From Anniella stebbinsi (lineage: Eukaryota > Chordata > Lepidosauria > Squamata > Anniellidae): DNA of 64,000 nt. Location of the stretch: assembly GCA_029215795.1 (NCBI GenBank), contig JARDYH010000005.1, forward strand, positions 16,462,001 to 16,526,000, given 5' to 3'. Shown here one piece after another: positions 20,601-26,299 of this stretch (positions are counted from its first letter, which is position 1; every line of letters begins with the position of its first letter). The translations under genes were made by a program, and so were the position numbers. The notes below the pieces were generated by a model. It did no database searches. It saw only the letters and a list, made by a program, of their open reading frames with translations, and had not been told where the DNA came from.

Positions 20601-22806
20601 CTGTCCTTTACTTTGGAGGCCCAGGTTCAAATCCCTGTGCGGCTGTGAAGCTCACTGGGTGACTTTGGACCACTCATGTCTCTCAGCTTAACCTACCTCA
20701 CAGGGTTGTTGTGAGGGTAAGATGGCTGCTGGAGAGGAAGGAGAACCATGTATGCTGCCCTAAGATCCTTGGGTGGGATCAAAATACATCCCTGAAGATT
20801 TAGGAATGGATAAGAAATTTGTTTCAATTCATTTTTGTCCACAATTGATCCAATTCGCATCTCCTGGAAAAAAATACAACCCTGAATGCGATCTGCATTC
20901 TGTGTCCATACATCTCCAAACTTGCACTGAAATCCATGAAACAACAACAACAAAAATGTGTATATTTGGAAAAGCACACAAACTTGCTGTAGTCAATGGG
21001 AGACTACCCTTGTCCATAAACAGGGAGCGCATCTAACTGGGATCTCTGTTATCGCACACTGCTGTTTCAAGTTGGCTGGTAGCATCCTGCAGTTGTGGAG
21101 TTGGAAAACAGATCCCAACCCTCATAAAAGCTCAGATTGACTCCCGGGGTACCTGGTAGTCCCAGACCTGCCTCTGAGCTTTCAGCACTGGTCCTTTTAC
21201 AAGTAACATAGCAAGCTGGGCACTGATCCTGCCTCTTCTGTTCCAGGCCAATACTGGAGCTCTGTGCGGTGCTTTGCCCCGACCGTGGGCCACTCGTGCC
21301 TGGAAGCGCAACGCCACGACGTGGAAGAGGTGGAGACGGTGACGGCACTGGCCTCGCTTTCCGTGATGGCAGAGAAAAGGTGATGGGGCGCCTGGGGCTC
21401 TTAAAGGGTATGGCCCTTTAGATGTTGTTGGACTGCATTTCCCATTAGCCATAGCCAGCACAGTCAGTGGTGAGGGATGATGGGAACTGTGGTCTAGCAA
21501 CATATGGAGGCGAGATGCTTTGGACAAAAAGCCTTGCATAAGCAAAAGCCCCCCCCCCCCCCCCATCATTTTAAATAAATTATTTGTCCACTGAAACCTT
21601 TAATCCAAAGATATCCATGCGAAGGAAAGGAGGATGGAAAACTCCCCAAATACAAACCTCACTGCAGCTACCATCCCCTTCAGGGTGCCGGCAAGTCCAG
21701 CGAATCAGAACAGAAAAATGGTTGCAGTGCATCTGTTTGCAAGATGGAACATTTCAAAGCTGCGATCCTTCCTTGAGCGCTGTGACGTCTGGTCACAATA
21801 TCCTACAACGCGGAGGGAATCGCCATCCCTTTATAAAGAGCCAATGTGGTGTGTTATAGAAGCGTGTTTGATTTGGCTTTAGCAAGCTCTTCCCTGAAGC
21901 TCAGTGGGTGGCCTTGGTCCAGTTTGCCTCGCAAGGTTGTCGTGAGGATAAAAACGTTACCCTGGCATGCTGCCTGAGCTCTTTGGAAGAAAGACAGGAT
22001 ATAAATATGGCCAATGAATGCATTGGTCATCCCAGCCAATCAGTTAATGGTAACTTCACTCCCAGCACCCAGCTAAAATTACGGGAGATCCTGACTTGAC
22101 CATATATGGGGGAGGGAGATGCGTTTTCTCCTAGGTCATGTTGCCGGTTGGCCTGCAGCCTTTTCAAAACTAGATAGCACATGTCAGCTGTGCTCTCCCA
22201 CCCTATCAGGAGAGTCTTCCGCTGGGGCCTGATTCACCCAGGTTCCTCACCCACCAGATCCAAGGATACCAATATGACTCAAAGTCCACTTGTGAGGTCA
22301 GCTTTCTGTTGCTTTCAGTCACTTCATCCATTTTCCATCAATAAACTCTATTCTTTCACGCAAGTGGACTTGAGTCAGATCGGTATCCTCGAATCTGGTG
22401 GGTGAGGGCCCTGGGTGGGTGGATCAGGTCCCAGTGTAAGACAAGGAGGTAGGCTTTTCCTACATTTTGAACCTTCTGAACTGTCTTCAAGGGCAGCACC
22501 ATGTAGAGTGCGTTGTGGTAAATCCCCGGGTTATGCATGCACGGCTGCATGATACGCTTGTCTGGTAACCTGGGTTATCTGACCTCCCTCTGTTCCCCTT
22601 GCAGTACGAAAGTTCCAAGGGTCCCTGGGGAGAGGGAATGACTATGAAATGGGTTTACGTTGATGGTGTAGATACACGTTTAGCCAGTGGGTTCTCTCAA
22701 TTCCTCGTGATTTTGTCTGTGTGTATTCTCCTAACAGTCATTTCCCTGTTTCCTCTGCTTTAGGAGGCAGGATGAGCCAATGGAAGAAGAGCCCATGAAC
22801 CAGTGA
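30..22806 (+). CDS. HDAC7: Histone deacetylase 7, class IIa (3' part of gene, nine exons)
   Basis: Joined exons 30-85, 1852-1939, 2478-2597, 10153-10250, 15055-15173, 16460-16593, 19707-19791, 21247-21379 and 22764-22806 give 876 nt: 291 residues plus TGA. The 5' half of the gene lies outside the window. The product is the C-terminal part of a class IIa deacetylase, a Zn-dependent fold that acts mainly as a MEF2 co-repressor and N-CoR/SMRT scaffold and shuttles between nucleus and cytoplasm. Seen directly: PPGHHAD (active-site His pair), [10 protein letters not shown] and SAGFDA (Zn-ligand motifs), LEGGHDL (His where class I enzymes have catalytic Tyr, the class IIa hallmark), and [14 protein letters not shown] near the C terminus (nuclear-export segment of this class). 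HDAC7 is chosen over HDAC4/5/9, from remembered family sequences, because of [46 protein letters not shown] and the EEEPMN tail. The [12 protein letters not shown] segment looks more HDAC4-like, so a related paralogue is the main alternative. Confidence 0.92.
436..545. mobile_element. Palindromic MITE, ACTACAACTCCC family (old copy)
   Basis: ACTACAACTCCCAATGTCC is followed by CCAGCCATGCTGGCTGGGAGTTATAGTCC, the two arms of a diverged ~120-bp palindromic element found at least 18 times in the window. Confidence 0.6.
688..878. mobile_element. Fold-back element with ~90-bp arms
   Basis: The segment around 688-774 (CAGAAACTGGGGCAAG ... GAGTGGCACTCCAGACTG) is repeated inverted at 783-878 (CAGTCTGGAGTGCCACTC ... 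CTTGCCCCAGTTTCT) with a centre of only a few bases. The near-perfect palindrome lies in an HDAC7 intron and is best explained as a palindromic DNA transposon remnant. Confidence 0.7.
1488..1612. mobile_element. Palindromic MITE, ACTACAACTCCC family
   Basis: A diverged copy: GCAACCTGGTGTTTTGAAC, CCAACCAGCATGGCCATTGG and GCACCAGGATAACC form the two arms around the family core. Confidence 0.65.
1757..1776. repeat. (GT)n microsatellite
   Basis: Ten GT units in the intron before exon b. Confidence 0.95.
1852..1939 (+). CDS. HDAC7: HDAC7 exon b
   Basis: This 88-nt exon lies between the acceptor TTGGCAG (AG at 1850-1851) and the donor GTGAGT at 1940. It reads [20 protein letters not shown] then [10 protein letters not shown], with the Met codon split across the intron. 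It is a core structural segment of the deacetylase fold, and the phase matches exons a and c. Confidence 0.93.
2072..2423. mobile_element. hAT-like non-autonomous element (CAGGGGTGGGG family), copy 1
   Basis: The left end is CAGGGGTGGGGAACCTC and the right end GAGGTTCAAAGGCCCTG. Internal matches to the copy at 3549-3825 include AAAATATGCT and TTTGGCCCT. Flanking 8-mers ATGTAATG and GTCTAATA agree at only 5 of 8 positions, so this copy is dated only by homology. Confidence 0.65.
2478..2597 (+). CDS. HDAC7: HDAC7 exon c: first Zn-ligand motif
   Basis: This 120-nt exon is exactly 40 codons and follows a CCCTCAG acceptor. It begins [10 protein letters not shown], whose Asp and first His are the Zn ligands of the family, and ends [17 protein letters not shown] before the donor GTAAAC. 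The [14 protein letters not shown] string is one of the best HDAC7-like discriminators in the window. Confidence 0.94.
2640..2770. mobile_element. Palindromic MITE, ACTACAACTCCC family
   Basis: Left arm GGGTCGGGGAACCCATGGCC then CTTCCAGATGTTGTTGGA; right arm GGGAATTGTAGTCC, ACATCTGGAGGGCCACCGG. It lies just downstream of exon c. Confidence 0.75.
2925..3239. mobile_element. TA-flanked fold-back MITE, GGGTGACCAG family, copy 1
   Basis: A 315-bp near-palindrome begins GGGTGACCAGATAAAATCC and ends with its reverse complement GGATTTTATCTGGTCACCC, with TA on both sides (2923-2924 and 3240-3241). TA duplication and size suggest a Tc1/mariner-type non-autonomous element. Other copies are at 10746, 26450 and 35842. 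Confidence 0.85.
3549..3825. mobile_element. hAT-like non-autonomous element (CAGGGGTGGGG family), copy 2, with TSD
   Basis: The element begins CGGGGGTGCAGAACCTC and ends TTTCTGTACCCTTG. It is flanked by a perfect 8-bp direct repeat ATGTAACT (3541-3548 and 3826-3833), the TSD length of hAT transposases. It is homologous to 2072-2423. Confidence 0.8.
4773..4798. repeat. (CT)n microsatellite
   Basis: A CT-rich run with one TTT interruption in the intron between exons c and d. Confidence 0.85.
4800..5070. repeat. G-run-containing interspersed repeat, copy 1
   Basis: The order CATTGGTG.CAAT, CAGCTGAATTGCCGTG, a run of about 12 G, TTTTCAAGGAG and GGAAGGGTTAA is repeated inverted at about 9600-10060. 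It is an unclassified interspersed repeat next to the candidate regulatory block. Confidence 0.5.
5085..5345. promoter_or_regulatory. Candidate conserved intronic regulatory block
   Basis: An AT-rich, non-repetitive stretch in the large HDAC7 intron packed with homeodomain-like cores: CCAATTAATAATAAA (about 5091-5105), AAATTAATTGG (5208-5218) and TAATTAAT (5320-5327). It also holds GGATTAAAT, CATATG and ATGCAGAT words. The density of such sites without any repeat signature is typical of vertebrate conserved non-coding enhancers. Conservation itself cannot be seen from one sequence. Confidence 0.4.
5740..6490 (+). mobile_element. CR1/L3-like LINE 3' end, interrupted
   Basis: It shares words with the longer copies at 8710 and 28500: GGAATTTGCTACCACAA, GCTACCTCCAGTATCAGAGGCAG and ACCAGATGGACCCTTGATC. 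It is split by the MITE at about 5824-6030 and by unrelated DNA around 6231-6365. Confidence 0.65.
5824..6030. mobile_element. Palindromic MITE, CCTGTTCAG family, copy 1
   Basis: Left end GGGCCTGTTCAGTCAACATG, right end CATCTGAACAGGGTC, with repeated inverted CATGGTTAG/CTAACCATG words between. It is inserted inside a LINE 3' end. The second copy is at 50325-50540. No clear TSD could be assigned. Confidence 0.75.
7270..7625 (-). mobile_element. MIR-like SINE split by a CR1 tail
   Basis: ATCCCATCCTTCTTC and ACCACAACCTTGCAAAGTAGGC resemble the 3' part of the MIR-like SINEs at 20620 and 36910, and CACTAACCACTGCATCATGC the tRNA-like head. The two parts are separated by the CR1 fragment at 7378-7523. 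Confidence 0.5.
7378..7523 (-). mobile_element. CR1 LINE 3' tail
   Basis: ATAGAATCATAGAATAGTAG followed by GTTGGAAGGGGCCTATAAGG and the GCCTCTTGAATGCCTCTAG segment is the reverse of the CR1 3' end seen at 25190-25320. The short 3'-only fragment reflects 5' truncation. Confidence 0.85.
7770..8085. repeat. Unclassified interspersed repeat X, copy 1
   Basis: It shares AGAGGACAAAA, GCATAAAATCTGAATGTGCT, GTGACCTGTGTGCCTGC and GAGGACAGTCCTTTGTAAAAG with copies at 40497-41050 and 55300-55595. No coding capacity or terminal repeats were recognised. Confidence 0.6.
8710..9415 (+). mobile_element. CR1/L3-like LINE 3' fragment
   Basis: It closely parallels 30290-30990: GGAATACAGTGTAC, AAAGGATATTGTAGAG, ACGATCAAGGG, GGTCATCCCATGAAGCTGA, GGAATTCACTACC and the 3' end AGATGGGCCTTTGGTCTGAT. 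Frames are broken, so this is a dead copy. Confidence 0.85.
9600..10060. repeat. G-run-containing interspersed repeat, copy 2
   Basis: Inverted relative to 4800-5070: GGATTAACCCTTCCCTCCCC, CTTGAAAATTGCCCCC, CATGGCAATTAAGCTGAG. Two long G runs (about 9870-9887 and 9977-9988) flank the AATTGCC core. Confidence 0.5.
10153..10250 (+). CDS. HDAC7: HDAC7 exon d
   Basis: This 98-nt exon lies after a 7.6-kb intron, with acceptor TTTTTCAG and donor GTAGGT at 10251. It encodes [18 protein letters not shown] and [14 protein letters not shown], plus two bases of an Arg codon completed in the next exon. A 114-nt pure pyrimidine microsatellite begins about 300 nt downstream in the intron. Confidence 0.94.
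10545..10658. repeat. (CTTT)n(CTTC)n polypyrimidine tract
   Basis: About 114 nt of uninterrupted pyrimidine, CTTT units then CTTC units, 295 nt after exon d. Such mirror-symmetric tracts can form triplex DNA and are highly length-variable. Confidence 0.95.
10746..11061. mobile_element. Fold-back MITE, GGGTGACCAG family, copy 2
   Basis: A 316-bp near-palindrome ending TTTATCTGGTCACCC, the same layout as 2925-3239. The left terminus reads GCCTGACCAG and the TA flanks are lost, so this copy is older or mutated at its ends. Confidence 0.8.
11075..11215 (+). mobile_element. L2-like LINE 3' tail
   Basis: GTTTTAATCTTTATAAACTGCCCATAGAG and GGCATAGGAATGTAATAAATG match the 3' UTR end of the fuller L2-like copy at 45690-46254. 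Confidence 0.6.
11985..12200. mobile_element. MIR-like SINE fragment
   Basis: The order TTATATGGAGTGCTTT, AAAGCACTTTGCGCACATT, CAGCAACCCTGCCAGGAAGG, GACTTCCTGATTTTGG resembles CORE-SINE/MIR layouts. Diverged and assigned by pattern only. Confidence 0.4.
12530..12655. mobile_element. Palindromic MITE, ACTACAACTCCC family (diverged)
   Basis: GGCCTTCCAGACGTCACTGG and AAAATCTGGAGGCCACAAG are the two ends. A second copy follows immediately. Confidence 0.55.
12668..12790. mobile_element. Palindromic MITE, ACTACAACTCCC family
   Basis: GGTCCTTCAGATATAGTTGC and GGGAGTTGCAATCCAACAAC, then CATCCGGATGGCC, define the arms. It sits 13 bp from the preceding copy. Confidence 0.65.
13078..13129. promoter_or_regulatory. 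E-box / E-box / MEF2 cluster in HDAC7 intron
   Basis: Within 52 bp lie CAGCTG (13078-13083), CACATGTG (13089-13096) and CTATAAATAG (13120-13129), a perfect match to the MEF2 consensus CTA(A/T)4TAG. E-box plus MEF2 clusters mark muscle or MEF2-responsive control regions. TATAAATA could also act as a TATA box for an internal start downstream. Binding is inferred. Confidence 0.4.
14629..14658. repeat. (AT)n microsatellite
   Basis: A pure TA run of about 28 nt in the intron between exons d and e. Confidence 0.95.
15055..15173 (+). CDS. HDAC7: HDAC7 exon e: second Zn-ligand motif
   Basis: This 119-nt exon encodes [20 protein letters not shown] then [19 protein letters not shown], with a split Cys codon at the end. 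The Asp of AGFDA is the third Zn ligand of the family. The upstream pyrimidine tract contains an uninterrupted C run at about 15030-15044 just before the acceptor CTTGCAG, which is unusual in base composition. The donor is GTAAGG. Confidence 0.94.
15500..15790 (+). mobile_element. L2-like LINE C-terminal remnant
   Basis: The decayed frame contains [11 protein letters not shown] and [13 protein letters not shown] at the place where L2 ORF2 carries its FSVVAPRLWNSLP-like motif, after ACTAAAATACAAAACCC. Strongly mutated. Confidence 0.5.
16301..16355. repeat. Purine-rich GGA/GAA tract
   Basis: Nearly all purine over about 50 nt (AAGAAGAGGAGGAGGAGG pattern), ending about 105 nt upstream of the exon f acceptor. 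Confidence 0.9.
16460..16593 (+). CDS. HDAC7: HDAC7 exon f: class IIa Tyr-to-His exon
   Basis: This 134-nt exon is preceded by acceptor CCCTGAAG and followed by donor GTGAGT at 16594. It encodes [40 protein letters not shown] and LGNE. The His in GGHDL replaces the transition-state Tyr of class I enzymes, which is known to make vertebrate class IIa enzymes weak on acetyl-lysine. A purine-rich GGA/GAA tract lies about 110-150 nt upstream. Confidence 0.95.
17276..17323. repeat. Perfect 20-bp-arm hairpin
   Basis: AGCCATGAAGGTTACACCTT (17276-17295) and its exact reverse complement (17304-17323) are separated by an 8-nt loop, CAGCCATG. Confidence 0.95.
17332..17500 (-). mobile_element. CR1/L3-type 3' tail, reverse orientation
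   Basis: AACATAAGAACATCAGAAGAGCC and GGATCAGACCAAAGGC are the reverse of the TTCTTATG-ended tail seen at 9350-9415 and 30960-31005. Confidence 0.75.
17505..17840 (-). mobile_element. L2-like LINE 3' end, reverse orientation
   Basis: TTTATATGACTGCCCATTAAA, CTCTGGGCGGTTTACAG and later GGAGGCTGTTCCAGGGGAGC are the reverse of the L2-like 3' UTR and C-terminal ORF. Confidence 0.7.
18005..18225 (-). mobile_element. CR1/L3-type 3' end, reverse orientation
   Basis: AGAGGAGCCCTGTTGG, CAGTGGCCAACCACTGG, GGGAAGCCCACAGGAAGG and CCATTGATAGCC are the reverse of the 3' terminal region at 9190-9400. Confidence 0.75.
19157..19340 (-). mobile_element. tRNA-derived SINE
   Basis: On the minus strand it starts with a tRNA-like head (GCTCATTGATAGAGCACC, box A; AAAGTTCAATCC, box B region) and ends at ATAAGGCAGGTTTCTATG. 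Related copies are at 33785, 56272, 57072 and 60618. Confidence 0.75.
19707..19791 (+). CDS. HDAC7: HDAC7 exon g
   Basis: This 85-nt exon lies between acceptor TTCCACAG and donor GTAAGT. It reads [18 protein letters not shown] then [10 protein letters not shown], plus one base of a Ser codon. It links the catalytic fold to the C-terminal tail. LEAVIRV is HDAC7-like, while [10 protein letters not shown] resembles HDAC4, which suggests an ancestral class IIa state. Confidence 0.92.
20085..20185. mobile_element. Palindromic MITE, ACTACAACTCCC family (related, ~100 bp)
   Basis: GGCAGGAAGACCCCCAGATG ... CAAAACATCTAGAGATCTACC forms an internally inverted short copy. Confidence 0.55.
20330..20545 (+). 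mobile_element. L2-like LINE 3' remnant
   Basis: GAGCCTCCAGGCCTACTTTTTT and the T-rich tail ending CACTTAATAAATCC resemble the ORF2 end and UTR of the L2-like elements. Diverged. Confidence 0.4.
20610..20790 (+). mobile_element. MIR-like SINE
   Basis: GGTTCAAATCCCTG is a tRNA box B. TCACTGGGTGACTTTGG then CTACCTCACAGGGTTGTTG are the conserved body of the family also present in reverse at 36910-37128. Confidence 0.75.
21247..21379 (+). CDS. HDAC7: HDAC7 exon h: nuclear-export-like segment
   Basis: This 133-nt exon after acceptor TGTTCCAG encodes [39 protein letters not shown] and MAEK, then two bases of Arg. The [14 protein letters not shown] stretch has the hydrophobic spacing of the C-terminal export signal described for class IIa HDACs. 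The donor is GTGATG, weaker than the others. The middle of the exon ([18 protein letters not shown]) is the least conserved part of the protein as I recall the family. Confidence 0.9.
21395..21522. mobile_element. Palindromic MITE, ACTACAACTCCC family
   Basis: GGCCCTTTAGATGTTGTTGG ... GGGAACTGTGGTCTAGCAAC; located 15 nt after exon h. Confidence 0.7.
21840..22020 (+). mobile_element. MIR-like SINE (diverged)
   Basis: GTTTGCCTCGCAAGGTTGTC, GTGAGGATAAAAACG and AGGATATAAATATGGCC match the 3' half of the family at 20610-20790. Confidence 0.55.
22215..22443. mobile_element. Fold-back element with ~75-bp arms in last HDAC7 intron
   Basis: The left arm (22215-22292, with CTCACCCACCAGATCC and GGATACC) is repeated inverted at 22361-22443 (GGTATCC, CTGGTGGGTGAG) around a ~68-nt loop. 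This is a stem-loop DNA element about 320 nt before the last coding exon. Confidence 0.7.
22764..22806 (+). CDS. HDAC7: HDAC7 last coding exon and stop
   Basis: After acceptor TGCTTTAG the frame reads [14 protein letters not shown] then TGA at 22804-22806, the first Arg codon being split. The acidic EEEPMN ending closely resembles the HDAC7 C terminus; HDAC4, 5 and 9 end in related EEPPL or EEPAL-type tails. The exon continues as 3' UTR. Confidence 0.9.
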
Positions 22807-23620
22807 AGGTGTCCTTTCATCCTCCAACAGGAACGCAGCTTCCTTTGTGGCTTGTTGCTCGTATCACAATCCCGGTTCCCGCCTGCCACGCCACCTAAAC
22901 CACTAGGCTGGAAAACTGTCTCCCAAGTTCAGGCAGAGGGCTCTGAAGAAGGGGCATGTGGCAGACTCCCTGGGATTAGTAGCTGCTACCGGGGGGCTGC
23001 TGCATGTGGAACTCCACCATGGAAGCAGCTGATCCAGACCTGACGCGTCCTCTCTGGGGGGATCTGCTTGGGTTGAAAATCTGACCACCAAGGTACCCAG
23101 TGGGACCCAGGAGACTGGATATGGACGTCAAAACAAAAACAAAACGAAAAAACTGGAGAGTTTACTCTGACGTTGGGGTGGTGCCTTTTCCCCTCCAGAA
23201 CCAAAGATACTCTATGGAGAGTTCCTTCTGGGGAGGAGCCAGGATGTAACCGTCCTTCTCATTTGTAAACAAGACTTTGTTCCTTTATTCCAGGACGCAC
23301 CCCCACCCCTAATCATCAAGGGAGCCGGGCTTTGCAAAGGGAGAACTTTCAGAAGCAAACATTTGATGTCAAACAAGTTGACAGCATCTTTGAGGAGTGA
23401 CCCAGCCCAATTCCTGCTAACCACTGTCCCAAACTGACCCTTTTGGTCTAGGAACCCCCCTTCCCTAATTTGCACTATATACAGATAATACAGATACAGA
23501 CTTTGTCTACTTTCCATGGAACCTGGTGGGATCAAATTGCACCTCCTTGTGGACTCGAGCCCTTGACTTGACCATTCCTCTGGCATCAAGGCACTATGTA
23601 AATATACAACCTATGGTGCT
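22807..23620 (+). other. HDAC7: Probable HDAC7 3' untranslated region
   Basis: About 800 nt after the stop is largely free of recognisable interspersed repeats, unlike the introns and downstream DNA, which fits exonic 3' UTR. No canonical AATAAA was found in it. The right boundary is inferred from the AATATA and GT-rich signal near 23601-23640. Confidence 0.5.
23601..23606 (+). promoter_or_regulatory. Candidate variant polyadenylation signal (AATATA)
   Basis: AATATA lies about 800 nt after the HDAC7 stop and is followed within 15-40 nt by a GT-rich stretch (GGTGCTTGTGGCTGGTTGG), the usual arrangement of a weak poly(A) site. Other non-canonical hexamers could be used instead. Confidence 0.35.
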
Positions 23621-23893
23621 TGTGGCTGGTTGGTTTGCCCTGATCCATGAAAGCAAGTAGCCTTATTCCAAAGAGCAGACTTCAGGGGAGGGAAAAGTGA
23701 GCAGGGCAGTTTGTCCTCTGTTATCCCAACCAATATGCAGAATTTGGATTCCTGTAAATCTCATTTGTTTGGGTTTTTTTTTTTTTTCCTGTTTGTTAAA
23801 AAAAAGTCTCACCAAGTTTCTAGTCTTTATGATATGTTTTAAAATGTGCAGGCATTGTCTCTGCAAATGCTCCATTATTTGAGTGAGAGGAGT

Positions 23894-24560
23894 TTATGAC
23901 CTACATAGCTGTCCCATCTTCATGGAAAAGTAGCTCATTCTCACCTGTCTGAAAGGCTGCAACAAGCATGGCAAGCATCCTACAGAAAACGGCACTTGCG
24001 CGTCGGGAGAAAGCATAACCATGTAGATTAACACATACAAGCATCCTGCACACTTCTGTTTTGCTGTGTGTACATCTGCTGGAAAGCTGCAATCAATAGT
24101 AGCTTCCCGGCGCATGAGCGGTAGGCACCTGTGACAATGATCCACGCACACGGATTGAATCCTATTTCCTACGTTGAAACATTTTCCACTTGAGAAATGC
24201 GTCACATTCAAAGGGGGCCTAGACCTTACTGCCAATGGCCAGTCTGGGTGTGGAGGGGCGGGAAGGACTGCATCACTGGGGTGGGGGACTGGCCAAGGCA
24301 TGGGGGAAGGACCTAAACCAACCAGTAAATTGAGTCTTTGCTGCTGCCCAAGAAACGTTGCACTTGTTTTTGTAGCCGACAGTAGCACTGCTCTTCATAT
24401 ATTTGAGCTCTGCTTCCATTCCTCAAACATCAGCAAGACCATCAAGACCAGCCTTGCCGTGCGGTGGGGTGAAGCCACTTGCTTCAGGCAACACCATGAG
24501 TCCCGGAGGGCATAGATGAGGGCAAGAATTGGTCTCAGAGTGGTGCAGCGAGGCTTTTTT
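23894..24560. other. Downstream of HDAC7, no recognised feature
   Basis: A 164-codon minus-strand open frame (24388-23894) is present but has no recognisable domain and no exon-like codon bias. I see no gene here. Confidence 0.4.
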
Positions 24561-24582
24561 TTAACGTCCGTGCCAAAAACTG

Positions 24583-25320
24583 ATGTGTAAACAAATGCAC
24601 AGTTACAAGATGGGGGATACTTGGCTCAGCAATACTACAAGCGAGAAGGGTCTTGGAATTGTTGTAGATCACAAGCTGAATATGAGCCAACAGTGTCATG
24701 TGGCTGCAAAAAAAGCAAATGCTATTTTGGGCTGCATTAATAGAAGTATAGCTTCCAAATTGCGTGAGGTACTGGTTCCCCTCTATTCGGCACTGGTTAG
24801 GCCTCATCTTGAGTATTGTGTACAGTTCTGGGCACCACACTTCAAGAAGGATGCAGACAAGCTGGAGCGTGTTCAGAGGAGGGCAACGAGGATGATCAGG
24901 GGTCTGGAAACAAAGCTCTATGAGAGACTGAAAGGACTGGGCATGTTTAGCCTGGAGAAGAGAAGATTGAGGGGAGACATGATAGCACCCTTCAAATACT
25001 CGGAAGGTTGTCATACAGAGGAGGGCCAGGATCTCTTCTCAATCATCCCAGAGTGCAGGACACGGAATAATGGGCTCAAGTTACAGGAAGCCAGATTCTG
25101 GTTGGACATCAGGACAAATTTCCTGACCGTTAAGAGCAGTATGACAATGGAACCAATTATCTAGGGAGATCATGGGCTATCCCCCACTAGAGCCCTTCAA
25201 GATGCAGCTGGACAGCCATCTTTCAGGTATGCTTTAAGGTGGATTTCTGCATTGAGCAGGGGGTTGGACTGGATGGCCTTATAGGCCCCTTCCAACTCTA
25301 CTATTCTATGATTCTATGAA
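24583..25320 (+). mobile_element. CR1 LINE 3' end with ORF2 C terminus
   Basis: A 193-codon open frame (24583-25164) reads KGLGIVVDHKLNMSQQCHVA, AKKANAILGCINRSI, LVPLYSALVRPHLEYCVQFW and KLERVQRRATRMIRGLE, the ORF2 C-terminal region of CR1-clade retroposons. The frame is still open, so the copy is relatively young. The 3' end carries TTCTATGATTCTATGAA, the usual CR1 terminal repeat. Confidence 0.93.
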
Positions 25321-25344
25321 TGCAATACAGATCTCTTATCGCAA

Positions 25345-25440
25345 GGGTGGCCTTCCAGATGTTGGAATCCCATTCCCATCAGCCTCGGCCAGCCTGGCCA
25401 ATGGTGAGGGGTGAGGGGAGCAGTACAAGTTCCCAATCTC
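25345..25440. mobile_element. Palindromic MITE, ACTACAACTCCC family (partial)
   Basis: GGTGGCCTTCCAGATGTTGG then CCCATTCCCATCAGCCTCGG. Only the left arm and centre are clear. Confidence 0.55.
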
Positions 25441-25617
25441 GGATGTATAGCATTGCATTAATAGTTTCTTAATTCTGTCCATCCTCTCCCTTTGCTGAAA
25501 ACAAACTAAAGACAATCAGGTAAGTACAAAAAAACGGAAATGGCTCAGATGCACAAATGGAAGGAGTAGCAACTCTTTCCCCACCCATCAGCTCATGAAT
25601 TCTGACGCCCAAATTCA

Positions 25618-25735
25618 GCGGTAGGCAACCTAGTACTCTCCAGATGTTTGGATTAAACTCCCATAATCCCAAGTCAGTATGGCCAATGGTCAGGGATGAT
25701 GAGAGTTGTAGTCCAAAACATTTGGAGGGCAGCAG
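25618..25735. mobile_element. Palindromic MITE, ACTACAACTCCC family
   Basis: CTCTCCAGATGTTTGGATTA ... GAGAGTTGTAGTCCAAAACA ... GGAGGGCAGCAGG. Confidence 0.75.
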
Positions 25736-25821
25736 GTCTGCATAAATCCATCTGACCATACATATCTCCACAAAAAAAATTTTTAATCCACCTTTGCCAG
25801 CCTGTACAGCAGCTTTTTCTC

Positions 25822-25925
25822 GCACAATGCCTTCCAGACATTTTGGACTAAATTCCTGGCCATTGGACACAGTGGTGGGCTGATGGGAATTGGAAGTCCC
25901 AAACATCTGAAGAGTACCAGGTTGT
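25822..25925. mobile_element. Palindromic MITE, ACTACAACTCCC family (diverged)
   Basis: TGCCTTCCAGACATTTTGGA ... GGGAATTGGAAGTCCCAAAC ... GAGTACCAGG. Confidence 0.65.
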
Positions 25926-26299
25926 GGGTGGCTGCTGTACCAGCAACAAAAGGGCAGTGCATTCTTCAGGCAGCCCCCTGATGGATGGCTATGTGTTGAA
26001 GAGGCCCTGCCCAGTAGGATTGTCTGTGTGGAGCAAAAGCTCCATCCCAGGTGTAGAGGCGGTGATGGTGTCTCTAGATCTCTGCCCAGAAGATAGCTAG
26101 ATCTCCGTACCCAGGCTCTAGAATACAGCTCCTCTCCAGTTTCCACTGGGATTACTGTAAACCTGTTTCTCAAAAAAAGAAAATGTTATATCCTCCTTTG
26201 CAAGGGCATGTGGTGTTAGAGCTCTGACAAACTTCCCAGGGAAGTGAGTTCTACTGTGATGGGGCCACTACAAAGAAAGCCCTGCTGCATCCCCTACTT

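Noticed and set aside
23894..24388. 164-codon minus-strand frame just downstream of HDAC7
   Set aside because: Considered as the convergent neighbour (SLC48A1 in human), but no transmembrane pattern or remembered SLC48A1 residues are present.
25469..26173. 234-codon minus-strand open frame
   Set aside because: It crosses two palindromic MITE copies and shows no recognisable protein; stop-free by chance.
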